64,000 nt of DNA from Novosphingobium sp. SG707 (GTDB taxonomy: Bacteria > Pseudomonadota > Alphaproteobacteria > Sphingomonadales > Sphingomonadaceae): positions 62,001 through 126,000 of the forward strand of contig NZ_JAAZQL010000006.1 in the NCBI RefSeq assembly GCF_012275515.1, in the 5' to 3' direction. Position numbers and translations under genes: made by a program. Under the pieces are notes generated by a model. It had not been told where the DNA came from and did no database searches. It worked only from the letters and a program-made list of their open reading frames with translations. Each line of letters begins with the position of its first letter. Position 1 is the first letter of the stretch. Below are positions 1 to 7,482 of the stretch, piece after piece.

Positions 1-143
1 CGCAGCGGCGGCGGTTCAATCCCCCGATTTGGCGCGACCTCCGCTGCGACAGGGCTTTTTCAGCATATCGGCAGCGGACGATCTTTGCGCTTGCTCAAAA
101 ACGGGGAACTTTTCCTTAAAAAAGCGAGAAAATCTTTCCCGCC

Positions 144-740
144 TCAGGCCGCCGATGCTGTGGCCAGAAACGGCAGGTCTGCCGCAATCTTGGCTTCATG
201 CTGCTTGATGGCCGCATCGCGCGACAGCGTCAGGCCTACTTCATCAAGACCGCCCAGCAGGCAGTGCTTGCGGAACGGATCGATTTCGAAGGTGAAGCGG
301 TCCTGGAACGGCGTGGTCACAGTCTGGCTTTCCAGATCGACATCAATCGGCTGGTCAACCGCCACGACGAGCAGGCGGTCGATGGCTTCCTGCGGCAACA
401 CCACCGTCAGGATACCGTTCTTGAACGCATTGCCCGAGAAAATGTCGGAAAAGCTGGGGGCGATGACGCAGGTGATGCCCATGTCGAGCAAGGCCCATGC
501 GGCATGTTCGCGGCTGGACCCGCAACCGAAATTGTCGCCCGCGATCAGGATCGGCGCGCCTTTGTTGCGCTCCGTGTCGAAAATATTGCCTTCCTCGGCG
601 CGGATCGCCTCAAACGCGCCCTTGCCAAGGCCCTCACGCGTGATCGTCTTGAGCCAATGGGCCGGGATGATAACGTCGGTATCGACATTCTTGGCGCCAA
701 ACGGGATCGCCGTACCCGCTACGTGGTTGATCGGTTTCAT
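144..740 (-). CDS. leuD: 3-isopropylmalate dehydratase, small subunit
   Basis: LeuD is the swivelling small subunit that pairs with LeuC to isomerise 2-isopropylmalate to 3-isopropylmalate in leucine synthesis, in the cytoplasm. The 198-residue length is normal for the family. The aconitase-swivel signature NFGCGSSREHA is at residues 70-80, and the N-terminal DTDVIIP segment is present. It is the last gene of a minus-strand run leuC, small ORF, leuD, with an 18-bp gap after the small ORF. The ribosome site ahead of the ATG is weak, so translation may depend on the upstream gene. Nothing recognisable lies between its end and base 1. Confidence 0.96.
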   Translation of the reverse strand: MKPINHVAGTAIPFGAKNVDTDVIIPAHWLKTITREGLGKGAFEAIRAEEGNIFDTERNKGAPILIAGDNFGCGSSREHAAWALLDMGITCVIAPSFSDIFSGNAFKNGILTVVLPQEAIDRLLVVAVDQPIDVDLESQTVTTPFQDRFTFEIDPFRKHCLLGGLDEVGLTLSRDAAIKQHEAKIAADLPFLATASAA

Positions 741-758
741 CAGGAAATATCTTTCGGA

Positions 759-944
759 TCAGTCGGTTTCGGGCGCATCTTCAGGATGGGCGGGAGCATC
801 GGTCGGTTTGGGCTTGCGGCGGCTGCCAAAGATCAGCGCCGCCGTCAGCGCGGCCGAACCAATCGCCGCCGCGCCCGCGATGGTCGCCACTCCGGCCCAG
901 CTCGAACGTTCGCCCAGAACCTTCTTTTCGCTCTCTTCGCTCAT
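759..944 (-). CDS. small single-pass membrane protein between leuC and leuD
   Basis: This 61-residue protein has a charged N-terminus (MSEESEKKVLGERSSW), one hydrophobic Ala/Gly-rich helix at about residues 17-41 and a Pro/Asp-rich cytosolic-looking tail after an SRRKPK stop-transfer patch. The start has a strong Shine-Dalgarno (GGAGG, followed by TTAAGGG) just upstream. It sits between leuC and leuD on the same strand with short gaps (39 and 18 bp), so it is probably co-transcribed. I do not recognise a family. Membrane insertion is inferred from hydrophobicity only. Confidence 0.7.
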   Translation of the reverse strand: MSEESEKKVLGERSSWAGVATIAGAAAIGSAALTAALIFGSRRKPKPTDAPAHPEDAPETD

Positions 945-983
945 CCCTTAACCCTCCAAATTCAAGGCAAGTTTAGGCCAGGT

Positions 984-2414
984 TCAGGCCAGAAATTCAC
1001 GCGCATCGGTCAATTTACCGGTGACGGCCGCCGCCGCCGCCATCGCGGGCGACACCAGATGCGTGCGCGCGCCCGGACCCTGACGGCCCACGAAATTGCG
1101 GTTCGACGTGCTGGCGCAACGTTCGCCCGAGGGCACCTTGTCCGGGTTCATCGCCAGACAGGCCGAGCAGCCCGGCTCGCGCCATTCAAGGCCCGCCTCG
1201 ATAAAGATCTTGTCCAGACCTTCTGCCTCGGCCTGTTCCTTGACCAGACCCGAGCCCGGCACGACAATCGCCCAGCGCACATTGTCAGCCTTGCGGCGGC
1301 CCTTAACAACAGCGGCGGCGGCGCGCATGTCCTCAATGCGGCTGTTGGTGCAGCTGCCGATGAACACGTTCTGCACTTCGACATCGGTCATCTTCTGACC
1401 CGGCGTCAGGCCCATATAGGCCAGGCTCTTGCGCGCGGCTTCCTGCTTGCTGGGATCGGCAAAGCTTTCGGGCGCGGGCACAACGCCGCCGATCGCCACG
1501 GTATCCTCGGGGCTGGTGCCCCAGGTCACGGTGGGGGCGATCTCGGCGGCGTTGATCACCACGACCTTGTCATAGGTCGCGCCCGGATCGGTGGCCAGGC
1601 TCTTCCACCATGCCACGGCCTTGTCCCAATCGGCGCCCTTGGGCGCATAGGGGCGGCCCTGCACATAGGCGAAGGTCTTTTCATCGGGCGCGATCAGACC
1701 GGCGCGCGCGCCATGCTCGATCGCCATGTTCGAAACGGTCAGGCGGCCCTCGATCGACAGGCCGCGAATGGCCGAGCCGGTATATTCAATCACATAGCCC
1801 GTGCCGCCGCTGGCGCCCAGCGTACCGCAGATATGCAGCACCAGATCCTTGGCCGTCACGCCCGCGCCCAGCTCACCCTCAACGCGCACTTCCATCGTCT
1901 TGGAACGCTTGAGCTGCAAGGTCTGTGTGGCCAGCACATGTTCGACCTCGGACGTGCCGATGCCAAAGGCCAGCGCCCCCAGACCGCCGTGGCAGGCGGT
2001 GTGCGAGTCGCCGCAGACAATCGTTGCGCCGGGCAGCGAGAAACCCTGTTCCGGGCCGACGACATGGACAATGCCCTGTTCACGATCCGCATCGCCAATC
2101 AGGCGGATGCCGAACTCGGGCGCATTCTTTTCCAGCGCGGCCAATTGCTGCGCGCTCTGGGGGTCCTTGATGGCAATACGATGGCCTGCGCTGTCGCGGC
2201 GCGCGGTGGTGGGCAGATTGTGATCGGGCACCGCCAGCGTAAGATCCGGGCGGCGCACCTTGCGCCCCGCGGCGCGCAGCGCCTCAAAGGCCTGCGGACT
2301 GGTCACCTCGTGCACAAGGTGTCGGTCAATCCAGATCAGGCTGGTGCCATCCTCGCGGGATTCCACAGTGTGGGCATCCCAGATCTTTTCGTAGAGCGTC
2401 TTGGGTCCGGTCAT
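984..2414 (-). CDS. leuC: 3-isopropylmalate dehydratase, large subunit
   Basis: LeuC carries the [4Fe-4S] cluster of isopropylmalate isomerase and works with LeuD encoded downstream. At 476 residues it has full family length. The three cluster cysteines are in recognisable context: FIGSCTNSRIEDMR near residue 350, and the CSAC pair of GCSACLAMNPD near 412. CGDSHTACHG and the C-terminal SNRNFVGRQG motif are also intact. The ATG at 2414 gives the standard LeuC N-terminus (TLYEKIWDAH). It heads the leucine operon and is divergent from crtZ, sharing the 121-bp region 2415-2535. Confidence 0.97.
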   Translation of the reverse strand: MTGPKTLYEKIWDAHTVESREDGTSLIWIDRHLVHEVTSPQAFEALRAAGRKVRRPDLTLAVPDHNLPTTARRDSAGHRIAIKDPQSAQQLAALEKNAPEFGIRLIGDADREQGIVHVVGPEQGFSLPGATIVCGDSHTACHGGLGALAFGIGTSEVEHVLATQTLQLKRSKTMEVRVEGELGAGVTAKDLVLHICGTLGASGGTGYVIEYTGSAIRGLSIEGRLTVSNMAIEHGARAGLIAPDEKTFAYVQGRPYAPKGADWDKAVAWWKSLATDPGATYDKVVVINAAEIAPTVTWGTSPEDTVAIGGVVPAPESFADPSKQEAARKSLAYMGLTPGQKMTDVEVQNVFIGSCTNSRIEDMRAAAAVVKGRRKADNVRWAIVVPGSGLVKEQAEAEGLDKIFIEAGLEWREPGCSACLAMNPDKVPSGERCASTSNRNFVGRQGPGARTHLVSPAMAAAAAVTGKLTDAREFLA

Positions 2415-2470
2415 AGTGAAACCGACCTAGGCATGGGGGGCGGCAAAAACAAGAGGCGAATGGTCGCACC

Positions 2471-2492
2471 ATGGACATTCACATGGACATTC
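2471..2492. repeat. tandem direct repeat in the leuC-crtZ divergent promoter region
   Basis: The decamer ATGGACATTC occurs at 2471-2480 and again at 2483-2492, a 12-bp period. The pair lies between the divergent starts of leuC and crtZ, so a regulator site is possible. A chance duplication is equally possible. Confidence 0.4.
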
Positions 2493-2535
2493 GGGCCGGT
2501 GGCGAAATCATGCATTGCGCATTATAGGGAGCTTT

Positions 2536-3054
2536 ATGAGTCCTTTTGCCGCCATCGCCATCGTCATCATCAGCTTTTTCGCCATGGAGGGTGTCGCGTG
2601 GAGCGCGCATAAATATATCATGCATGGCTGGGGCTGGGGCTGGCACCGCGACCATCATGAACGCCATGACCGGATGTTCGAAAAGAACGACCTTTACGCC
2701 CTGTTCGGCGCGGGGATGAGCATCTCGGCCTTCGCCATCGGCAGCCCGCTGATCATGGGCGCCCATGCCTGGGAGCCGGGGACTTGGATCGGGCTCGGCA
2801 TCCTGTGCTATGGCATCGTCTATTCGTTGATCCATGACGGGCTCGTCCATCAGCGTTATTTCCATTACGTCCCGCGCGGCGGCTATGCCAAACGGCTGGT
2901 TCAGGCGCACCGGCTGCATCACGCCACGGTGGGCAAGGAGGGCGGCGTGTCCTTCGGCTTTGTCATCGCGCGCGACCCGGCCGCGCTGAAACGCGATCTG
3001 GCCGAGCAGCGCAAGGCGGGGATCGCCGTGCTGCGCGAGGCCGAAGAGGTCTGA
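2536..3054 (+). CDS. crtZ: beta-carotene hydroxylase (CrtZ family)
   Basis: CrtZ is a membrane di-iron hydroxylase that adds the 3-hydroxyl groups to beta-carotene rings, leading to zeaxanthin-type xanthophylls. The histidine clusters of the fatty-acid hydroxylase superfamily are present: HKYIMH (residues 25-30), HRDHH (37-41) and HRLHH near residue 131, plus HDGLVHQRYFH. Several hydrophobic segments fit a membrane enzyme. I chose the ATG at 2536, which is preceded by AGGGAG. A TTG 21 bp upstream is open but has no better site. No other carotenoid genes are nearby. It is divergent from leuC and 90 bp upstream of the LacI-type regulator. Confidence 0.93.
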   Translation: MSPFAAIAIVIISFFAMEGVAWSAHKYIMHGWGWGWHRDHHERHDRMFEKNDLYALFGAGMSISAFAIGSPLIMGAHAWEPGTWIGLGILCYGIVYSLIHDGLVHQRYFHYVPRGGYAKRLVQAHRLHHATVGKEGGVSFGFVIARDPAALKRDLAEQRKAGIAVLREAEEV

Positions 3055-3144
3055 AACCGTATTTAATGCCCATGCCATTTGCGCTTTGGGCTCAGCTTTG
3101 CAAAAGAGGCCCAGATTTGCGAAGCGGTCGTTAAGGGAGGGACC

Positions 3145-4194
3145 ATGGTGAAACAGCGCTTTCGCGCCACGTCCTACGACGTTGCAGAAGCAGCAGGCGT
3201 CAGCCAGTCCACCGTCTCGCGCGCATTGAGCGGCGACCCGATTGTCGCAGCAGCCACGCGCGAGCGGATTGTCGAGGCGGCGCGGCGGCTCAACTATCAC
3301 ATCGATTCCTCCGCCTCGCGGATGCGCAGCGGGCGATTGAACACGATTGCCGTGGTGGTGATCTGTCCCGAGGATGAAGATGTGCGGGCCTTCAACCCGT
3401 TCCATTATGCGCTGCTGGGCGGGATCTGCGCGGCGGCCTCGGCGCGGGGCATGGAAACCATCGTGTCGTTTCAGGGCGCGCCTGATCGCCTGGACGATCA
3501 TTTCGAACGCAGTCGCCGCGCCATCGGCATGATCGTGTTCGGCACCAGCGAGAACCGCGCCGCGTGGGACTATTTTCAGGCCTCGGCCGATGATGGATGT
3601 CATGTCGTGTGCTGGGGGGCGCCGGCGCCGGCGCATGAATTGCCATGGGTGCGCGCCGACAATCACGGCGGAGCCCGCGCGGCGGTCAACCATCTGCTCG
3701 ACCATGGTTATCGCCGCATCGTCTATGTGGGCGAGGCCGATTGTCCGCAGCGGCAATTTGCCGAACGCTATGACGCCTATGCCGAAACATTGCAGGCCGC
3801 CGGGCTGACGCCGCGCATCATGACGCTGGAGCCGGGCCATTCGCGCCATGAACAGGGGCGGCGGGCGGCCGCGGCGCTGATCGACGCGGGCGAGCCTTTC
3901 GACGGGCTGTTCACCGCCTGCGATGATATTGCGCTGGGCGCAATGGCCTTGCTCGAGGAGCGCGGGCTCAATGTGCCGGGCGATGTCGGCGTAGTGGGCT
4001 TTGACGGCGTGAAGGCGGGGCAATTCAGCGTGCCGCCGCTTACCACCATCGAACCGGACTTTGCGGTGGCGGGCCAGAGGCTGGTCGATCGCCTGCAGGC
4101 TCTGGTCGATGGCGAGGAGGGGCCGCAAGACCGCGTGCCGGTCCGCCTCGTCGTGCGGGGCAGCGCTTTGGGGCGGGTCGCCACGCCTGCCTGA
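3145..4194 (+). CDS. LacI-family transcriptional regulator
   Basis: This 349-residue protein has the LacI layout: an N-terminal helix-turn-helix at about residues 10-30 (YDVAEAAGVSQSTVSRAL), a hinge near 45-60, then a periplasmic-binding-protein-like effector domain (IVYVGEADCPQRQF, GLFTACDDIALGAM, GVVGFDGVKAGQF). The ATG at 3145 follows GGGAGG with ideal spacing, so the longer upstream reading is unlikely. LacI proteins usually control neighbouring sugar genes, but there are none here. The target is unknown and could be remote. Transcription is closed by the strong hairpin just downstream. Confidence 0.92.
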   Translation: MVKQRFRATSYDVAEAAGVSQSTVSRALSGDPIVAAATRERIVEAARRLNYHIDSSASRMRSGRLNTIAVVVICPEDEDVRAFNPFHYALLGGICAAASARGMETIVSFQGAPDRLDDHFERSRRAIGMIVFGTSENRAAWDYFQASADDGCHVVCWGAPAPAHELPWVRADNHGGARAAVNHLLDHGYRRIVYVGEADCPQRQFAERYDAYAETLQAAGLTPRIMTLEPGHSRHEQGRRAAAALIDAGEPFDGLFTACDDIALGAMALLEERGLNVPGDVGVVGFDGVKAGQFSVPPLTTIEPDFAVAGQRLVDRLQALVDGEEGPQDRVPVRLVVRGSALGRVATPA

Positions 4195-4218
4195 AGTCGC
4201 ATTGGCCTGAAGCTACAC

Positions 4219-4263
4219 AAAAAAAGGGGTGGGAAAGCGTGATGCCTTCCCGCCCCTTTTTTG
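4219..4263. terminator. bidirectional rho-independent terminator
   Basis: GGGGTGGGAAxGC pairs with GCxTTCCCGCCCC around a short GTGAT loop, with an A-run on the left and a T-run on the right. It can therefore end both the LacI-type gene (+) and the convergent lpdA (-). Confidence 0.9.
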
Positions 4264-4278
4264 CCTCAGGCAGGCCGA

Positions 4279-5679
4279 TCACATATGGATCGGCTTGCCC
4301 AGCACAGCCATCGCGGCTTCCTTGATCGCTTCCGAATGAGTCGGGTGAGCGTGGCAGGTATAAGCGATGTCTTCGCTCTTGGCGCCGAATTCCATGGCCT
4401 GAGCCGCCTGCGCGATCATGGTGCCCGCCACAGAGGCAATGCACCACACGCCCAGGACGCGGTCGGTTTCGGCGTCGGCAATGACCTTGACGAAACCATC
4501 GGGCTCGCGGTTGGTCTTGGCGCGGCTGTTGGCCAGCATCGGGAACTTGCCGACCTTGATGGGGCCGCGTTCCTTGGCGGCTTCCTCGGTCAGGCCCACG
4601 CCCGCGAATTCCGGCATCGTGTAAACCACGCCCGGGATCACGTCATGGTTCACAATGCCGGTCAGACCGGCAATGTTTTCCGCCACCGCAATACCTTCGT
4701 CCTCGGCCTTGTGCGCCAGCATCGGGCCAGGGATCACGTCGCCGACCGCCCACACGCCATCGACGGCGGTGCGGAAATCGTGGTCGGTTTCGATCTGGCC
4801 ACGCGCGTTGAGCGCCAGACCGATGTTTTCCAGACCCAGACCGTCGACATTGGGACGGCGACCGATGGCCACCAGCACGCAGTCGGCTTCCAGCGTCGAG
4901 GCTTCGCCGCCCGCAGCAGGCTCGAGGGTGAGGGTGGCCTTGCCGCCTTCGACCACAGCGCCCGTGACCTTCGTCGAAAGCTTGAGCTCCATGCCCTGCT
5001 TCTTGAAGATCTTGGCCGCTTCCTTGCGCACTTCGCCGTCCATGCCGGGCAGCAACTGGTCAAGGAATTCGACCACGGTGACCTTGGCGCCCAGACGGCG
5101 CCACACCGAGCCAAGCTCCAGACCGATTACGCCGCCGCCGATGACGACGAGGTGGTTCGGCACGCGGTCGAGCGCCAGAGCGCCGGTCGAGTCCACGATG
5201 ATGCCCGCGTCATTGTCCACCGGCACGGTGGGCAGCGGCGTCACCGACGAACCGGTGGCGATCACGATATGCTTGGCCGTCACGGTTTCGCCCGCGACTT
5301 CCACCGTGTGGGCGTCCTTGAACTTGGCGTAGCCCTTCTTCCAGTCGACCTTGTTCTTCTTGAAGAGGAACTCGATGCCACCCGTCAGTTCCTTGACTGC
5401 GGTCGACTTTTCCCCCTGCAGCACGGGCAGGTCCAGCTCGACCGGACCGGTCTTGACGCCAAACTTGGCCAGCGTGCCATGGGCCGCTTCCTCGAACAGC
5501 TCGGAGCCATGCAGCAGGGCCTTGGAGGGAATGCAGCCCACGTTGAGGCAGGTGCCGCCCAGCGTGGCGCGGCCCTCGGCGCAGGCGGTCTTGAGACCGA
5601 GCTGCGCCGCGCGGATTGCCGCAACATAACCACCGGGACCAGCGCCGATGACGAGGACGTCGTAATTGTATTCAGCCAT
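4279..5679 (-). CDS. lpdA: dihydrolipoyl dehydrogenase (E3)
   Basis: This FAD enzyme reoxidises dihydrolipoamide on the E2 of 2-oxoacid dehydrogenase complexes and passes electrons to NAD+. It has 466 residues, with the FAD-binding GAGPGG at 12-17, the redox disulfide in GGTCLNVGC (Cys44 and Cys49), a second nucleotide-binding IGGGVIGLELG segment, and the C-terminal His-Glu active pair in HAHPTHSEA. It ends the mdh-sucD-sucA-sucB block, so it most likely serves 2-oxoglutarate dehydrogenase. It is separated from sucB by a DUF1877 gene. Confidence 0.97.
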   Translation of the reverse strand: MAEYNYDVLVIGAGPGGYVAAIRAAQLGLKTACAEGRATLGGTCLNVGCIPSKALLHGSELFEEAAHGTLAKFGVKTGPVELDLPVLQGEKSTAVKELTGGIEFLFKKNKVDWKKGYAKFKDAHTVEVAGETVTAKHIVIATGSSVTPLPTVPVDNDAGIIVDSTGALALDRVPNHLVVIGGGVIGLELGSVWRRLGAKVTVVEFLDQLLPGMDGEVRKEAAKIFKKQGMELKLSTKVTGAVVEGGKATLTLEPAAGGEASTLEADCVLVAIGRRPNVDGLGLENIGLALNARGQIETDHDFRTAVDGVWAVGDVIPGPMLAHKAEDEGIAVAENIAGLTGIVNHDVIPGVVYTMPEFAGVGLTEEAAKERGPIKVGKFPMLANSRAKTNREPDGFVKVIADAETDRVLGVWCIASVAGTMIAQAAQAMEFGAKSEDIAYTCHAHPTHSEAIKEAAMAVLGKPIHM

Positions 5680-5708
5680 TTGTTCCGCCTATCTTACTGC
5701 TGAACTGG

Positions 5709-6203
5709 TCAGGTGATGATACCAATGATACATGACCCGCTGTTCGCGCAGCGGTTGAGCAGCGCCCGCAATGCGGGAACGCCCTGCATGATATACTCGA
5801 TTGCTTCCTCGCCTTCGTCTGCAAATGTATCAGCAAGATAGACGTCGGCAGCAACCATTGCCGCTGGATCATAGCGCTCGATGATCTGTTCGTCGGAAAG
5901 CTTTTCCAATTCCGCATGGAACTTTGCCGTCCGCTCGGGAGACAGGATCCAAGGCCCGCCATATCCATTATCGGTGCCCAGTCTTTCGGGATCTTTCAGC
6001 AGGAAGCTCAGCGGGTGATCGGTTTCCTCGACTTGTCCGGTCAGCATGAAATGCAGCGCATGCCATGCCTTGTCAAAATCGATCACATCACCCGCTTCGT
6101 AAGCATCCTGGCTGAACAAATAGCCGTCCGCCGCATCGGGATCCGACCGTAAAACGGCCAGATCCTCAGTGCTTGCACCCCGCAGGCAGACGACCATTCC
6201 CAT
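5709..6203 (-). CDS. DUF1877 (YfbM-like) protein inserted in the 2-oxoglutarate dehydrogenase cluster
   Basis: This 164-residue acidic protein resembles the DUF1877/YfbM family: an MGMVVCLRG start, FDKAWHALHFMLTG, and a central gap-rich region ending in SPERTAKFHAEL. The family has no firmly known function. The gene lies 12 bp after sucB and 29 bp before lpdA on the same strand, so it is likely co-transcribed. Its composition is visibly less GC-rich than its neighbours, which suggests later acquisition. I see no catalytic motif. Confidence 0.8.
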   Translation of the reverse strand: MGMVVCLRGASTEDLAVLRSDPDAADGYLFSQDAYEAGDVIDFDKAWHALHFMLTGQVEETDHPLSFLLKDPERLGTDNGYGGPWILSPERTAKFHAELEKLSDEQIIERYDPAAMVAADVYLADTFADEGEEAIEYIMQGVPALRALLNRCANSGSCIIGIIT

Positions 6204-6215
6204 ATGTTCTACCCC

Positions 6216-7442
6216 TTAGAGGTCGATCAGCAGACGCGTGGGATCCTCGATCGCTTCCTTGATGGTCTTGAGCGCCGTCACGGCTTCGCGGCCATCAATG
6301 ATACGGTGATCATAGGACAGGGCGATATACATCATCGGGCGGATCACGATCTGACCGCCCCGAACCACCGGGCGCTCCTCGATACGGTGCAGGCCGAGCA
6401 CGGCCGACTGGGGCGGGTTGATGATCGGGGTCGACATCAGACCGCCGAACACGCCGCCATTCGAGATGGTGAACGTGCCGCCCGTCATGTCGGCCATGGT
6501 CAGCGAACCTTCCTTGGCCTTCTTGCCATAGTCGGCAATCGCCTTTTCGATGCCCGCGAAGGACATCTTGTCGACATCGCGCACCACCGGCACGACCAGA
6601 CCATTCGGGGCCGAAACGGCGACCGAAATATCGACATAGTCGTGATAGACGATTTCATCGCCCTGGATCTGGGCGTTGACGGCCGGGATGTCCTTAAGGG
6701 CCAGCACCGAAGCCTTGGCGAAGAAGGACATGAAGCCCAGCTTCACGCCATGCTTCTTTTCAAACGAGTCCTTGAAGCGATTGCGCGCTTCCATCACCGC
6801 CGACATGTCAACGTCGTTGAAGGTGGTGAGCAGAGCGGCATTTTCCTGCGCGCTCTTCAGACGCTTGGCGATCGTCTGACGCAGGCGGGTCATCTTGACG
6901 CGTTCTTCGCGGCGCTCGTTGGCAGGCGCAGCAACAGCGGCCGGAACCGTCGGCGCGCCGCTGGCGGCCTTGGTCTGGGCGGCTGCCACCACGTCTTCCT
7001 TGGTGATGCGGCCGTCCTTGCCGGTGCCCTTGATGGTGGCCGGGTCGATGCCATATTCCAGCACCGCGCGGCGCACGGCGGGGCTCAGCACCGCAGGATC
7101 GGTGCTCTCACCAGCAGCCGGAGCCGCCGCAACCGGGGCCGCCGCCACCGGGGCAGGGGCCGCCGCCGCCGGAGCCGCCGCCTTGGGAGCAGCAGCGCCC
7201 GCTGCGCCTTCTTCGATCACCGCGATGATCGCGCTGACGGTCACCGTGTCGCCGACAGCGGCGAGCTGCTGGCTGAGCACGCCCGCGACCGGCGCGTTGA
7301 CTTCGATCGCAACCTTGTCGGTTTCGAGGCTGGCAATGGGTTCGTCCAGAGCGACCGTTTCGCCCGGCTGCTTGAGCCACTGGCCGATCGTGGCCTCGCT
7401 CACCGATTCACCCAGAGTGGGGACTTTGACTTCCGTGGACAT
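6216..7442 (-). CDS. sucB: dihydrolipoyllysine succinyltransferase, E2 of 2-oxoglutarate dehydrogenase
   Basis: SucB transfers the succinyl group from E1 to CoA. The order of domains is clear in its 408 residues: a lipoyl domain with the modified lysine in ETDKVAI (Lys43), an Ala/Pro linker at about 75-112, an E1/E3-binding domain near 118-152 (SPAVRRAVLEYGIDPATIKG), and the catalytic domain ending in the LSYDHRIIDGREAV motif with the active histidine. It starts 40 bp downstream of the sucA end on the same strand, as expected for an operon. Confidence 0.97.
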   Translation of the reverse strand: MSTEVKVPTLGESVSEATIGQWLKQPGETVALDEPIASLETDKVAIEVNAPVAGVLSQQLAAVGDTVTVSAIIAVIEEGAAGAAAPKAAAPAAAAPAPVAAAPVAAAPAAGESTDPAVLSPAVRRAVLEYGIDPATIKGTGKDGRITKEDVVAAAQTKAASGAPTVPAAVAAPANERREERVKMTRLRQTIAKRLKSAQENAALLTTFNDVDMSAVMEARNRFKDSFEKKHGVKLGFMSFFAKASVLALKDIPAVNAQIQGDEIVYHDYVDISVAVSAPNGLVVPVVRDVDKMSFAGIEKAIADYGKKAKEGSLTMADMTGGTFTISNGGVFGGLMSTPIINPPQSAVLGLHRIEERPVVRGGQIVIRPMMYIALSYDHRIIDGREAVTALKTIKEAIEDPTRLLIDL

Positions 7443-7482
7443 GACTTGCTTATCCTAGAGAAATTGGGAGGAGAGCGAGGGC

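Noticed and set aside
198..2612. Long plus-strand open frame opposite leuD and leuC
   Set aside because: It is an antisense frame of high-GC coding DNA: His/Arg/Gly-rich, without motifs, and fully covered by convincing genes on the other strand.
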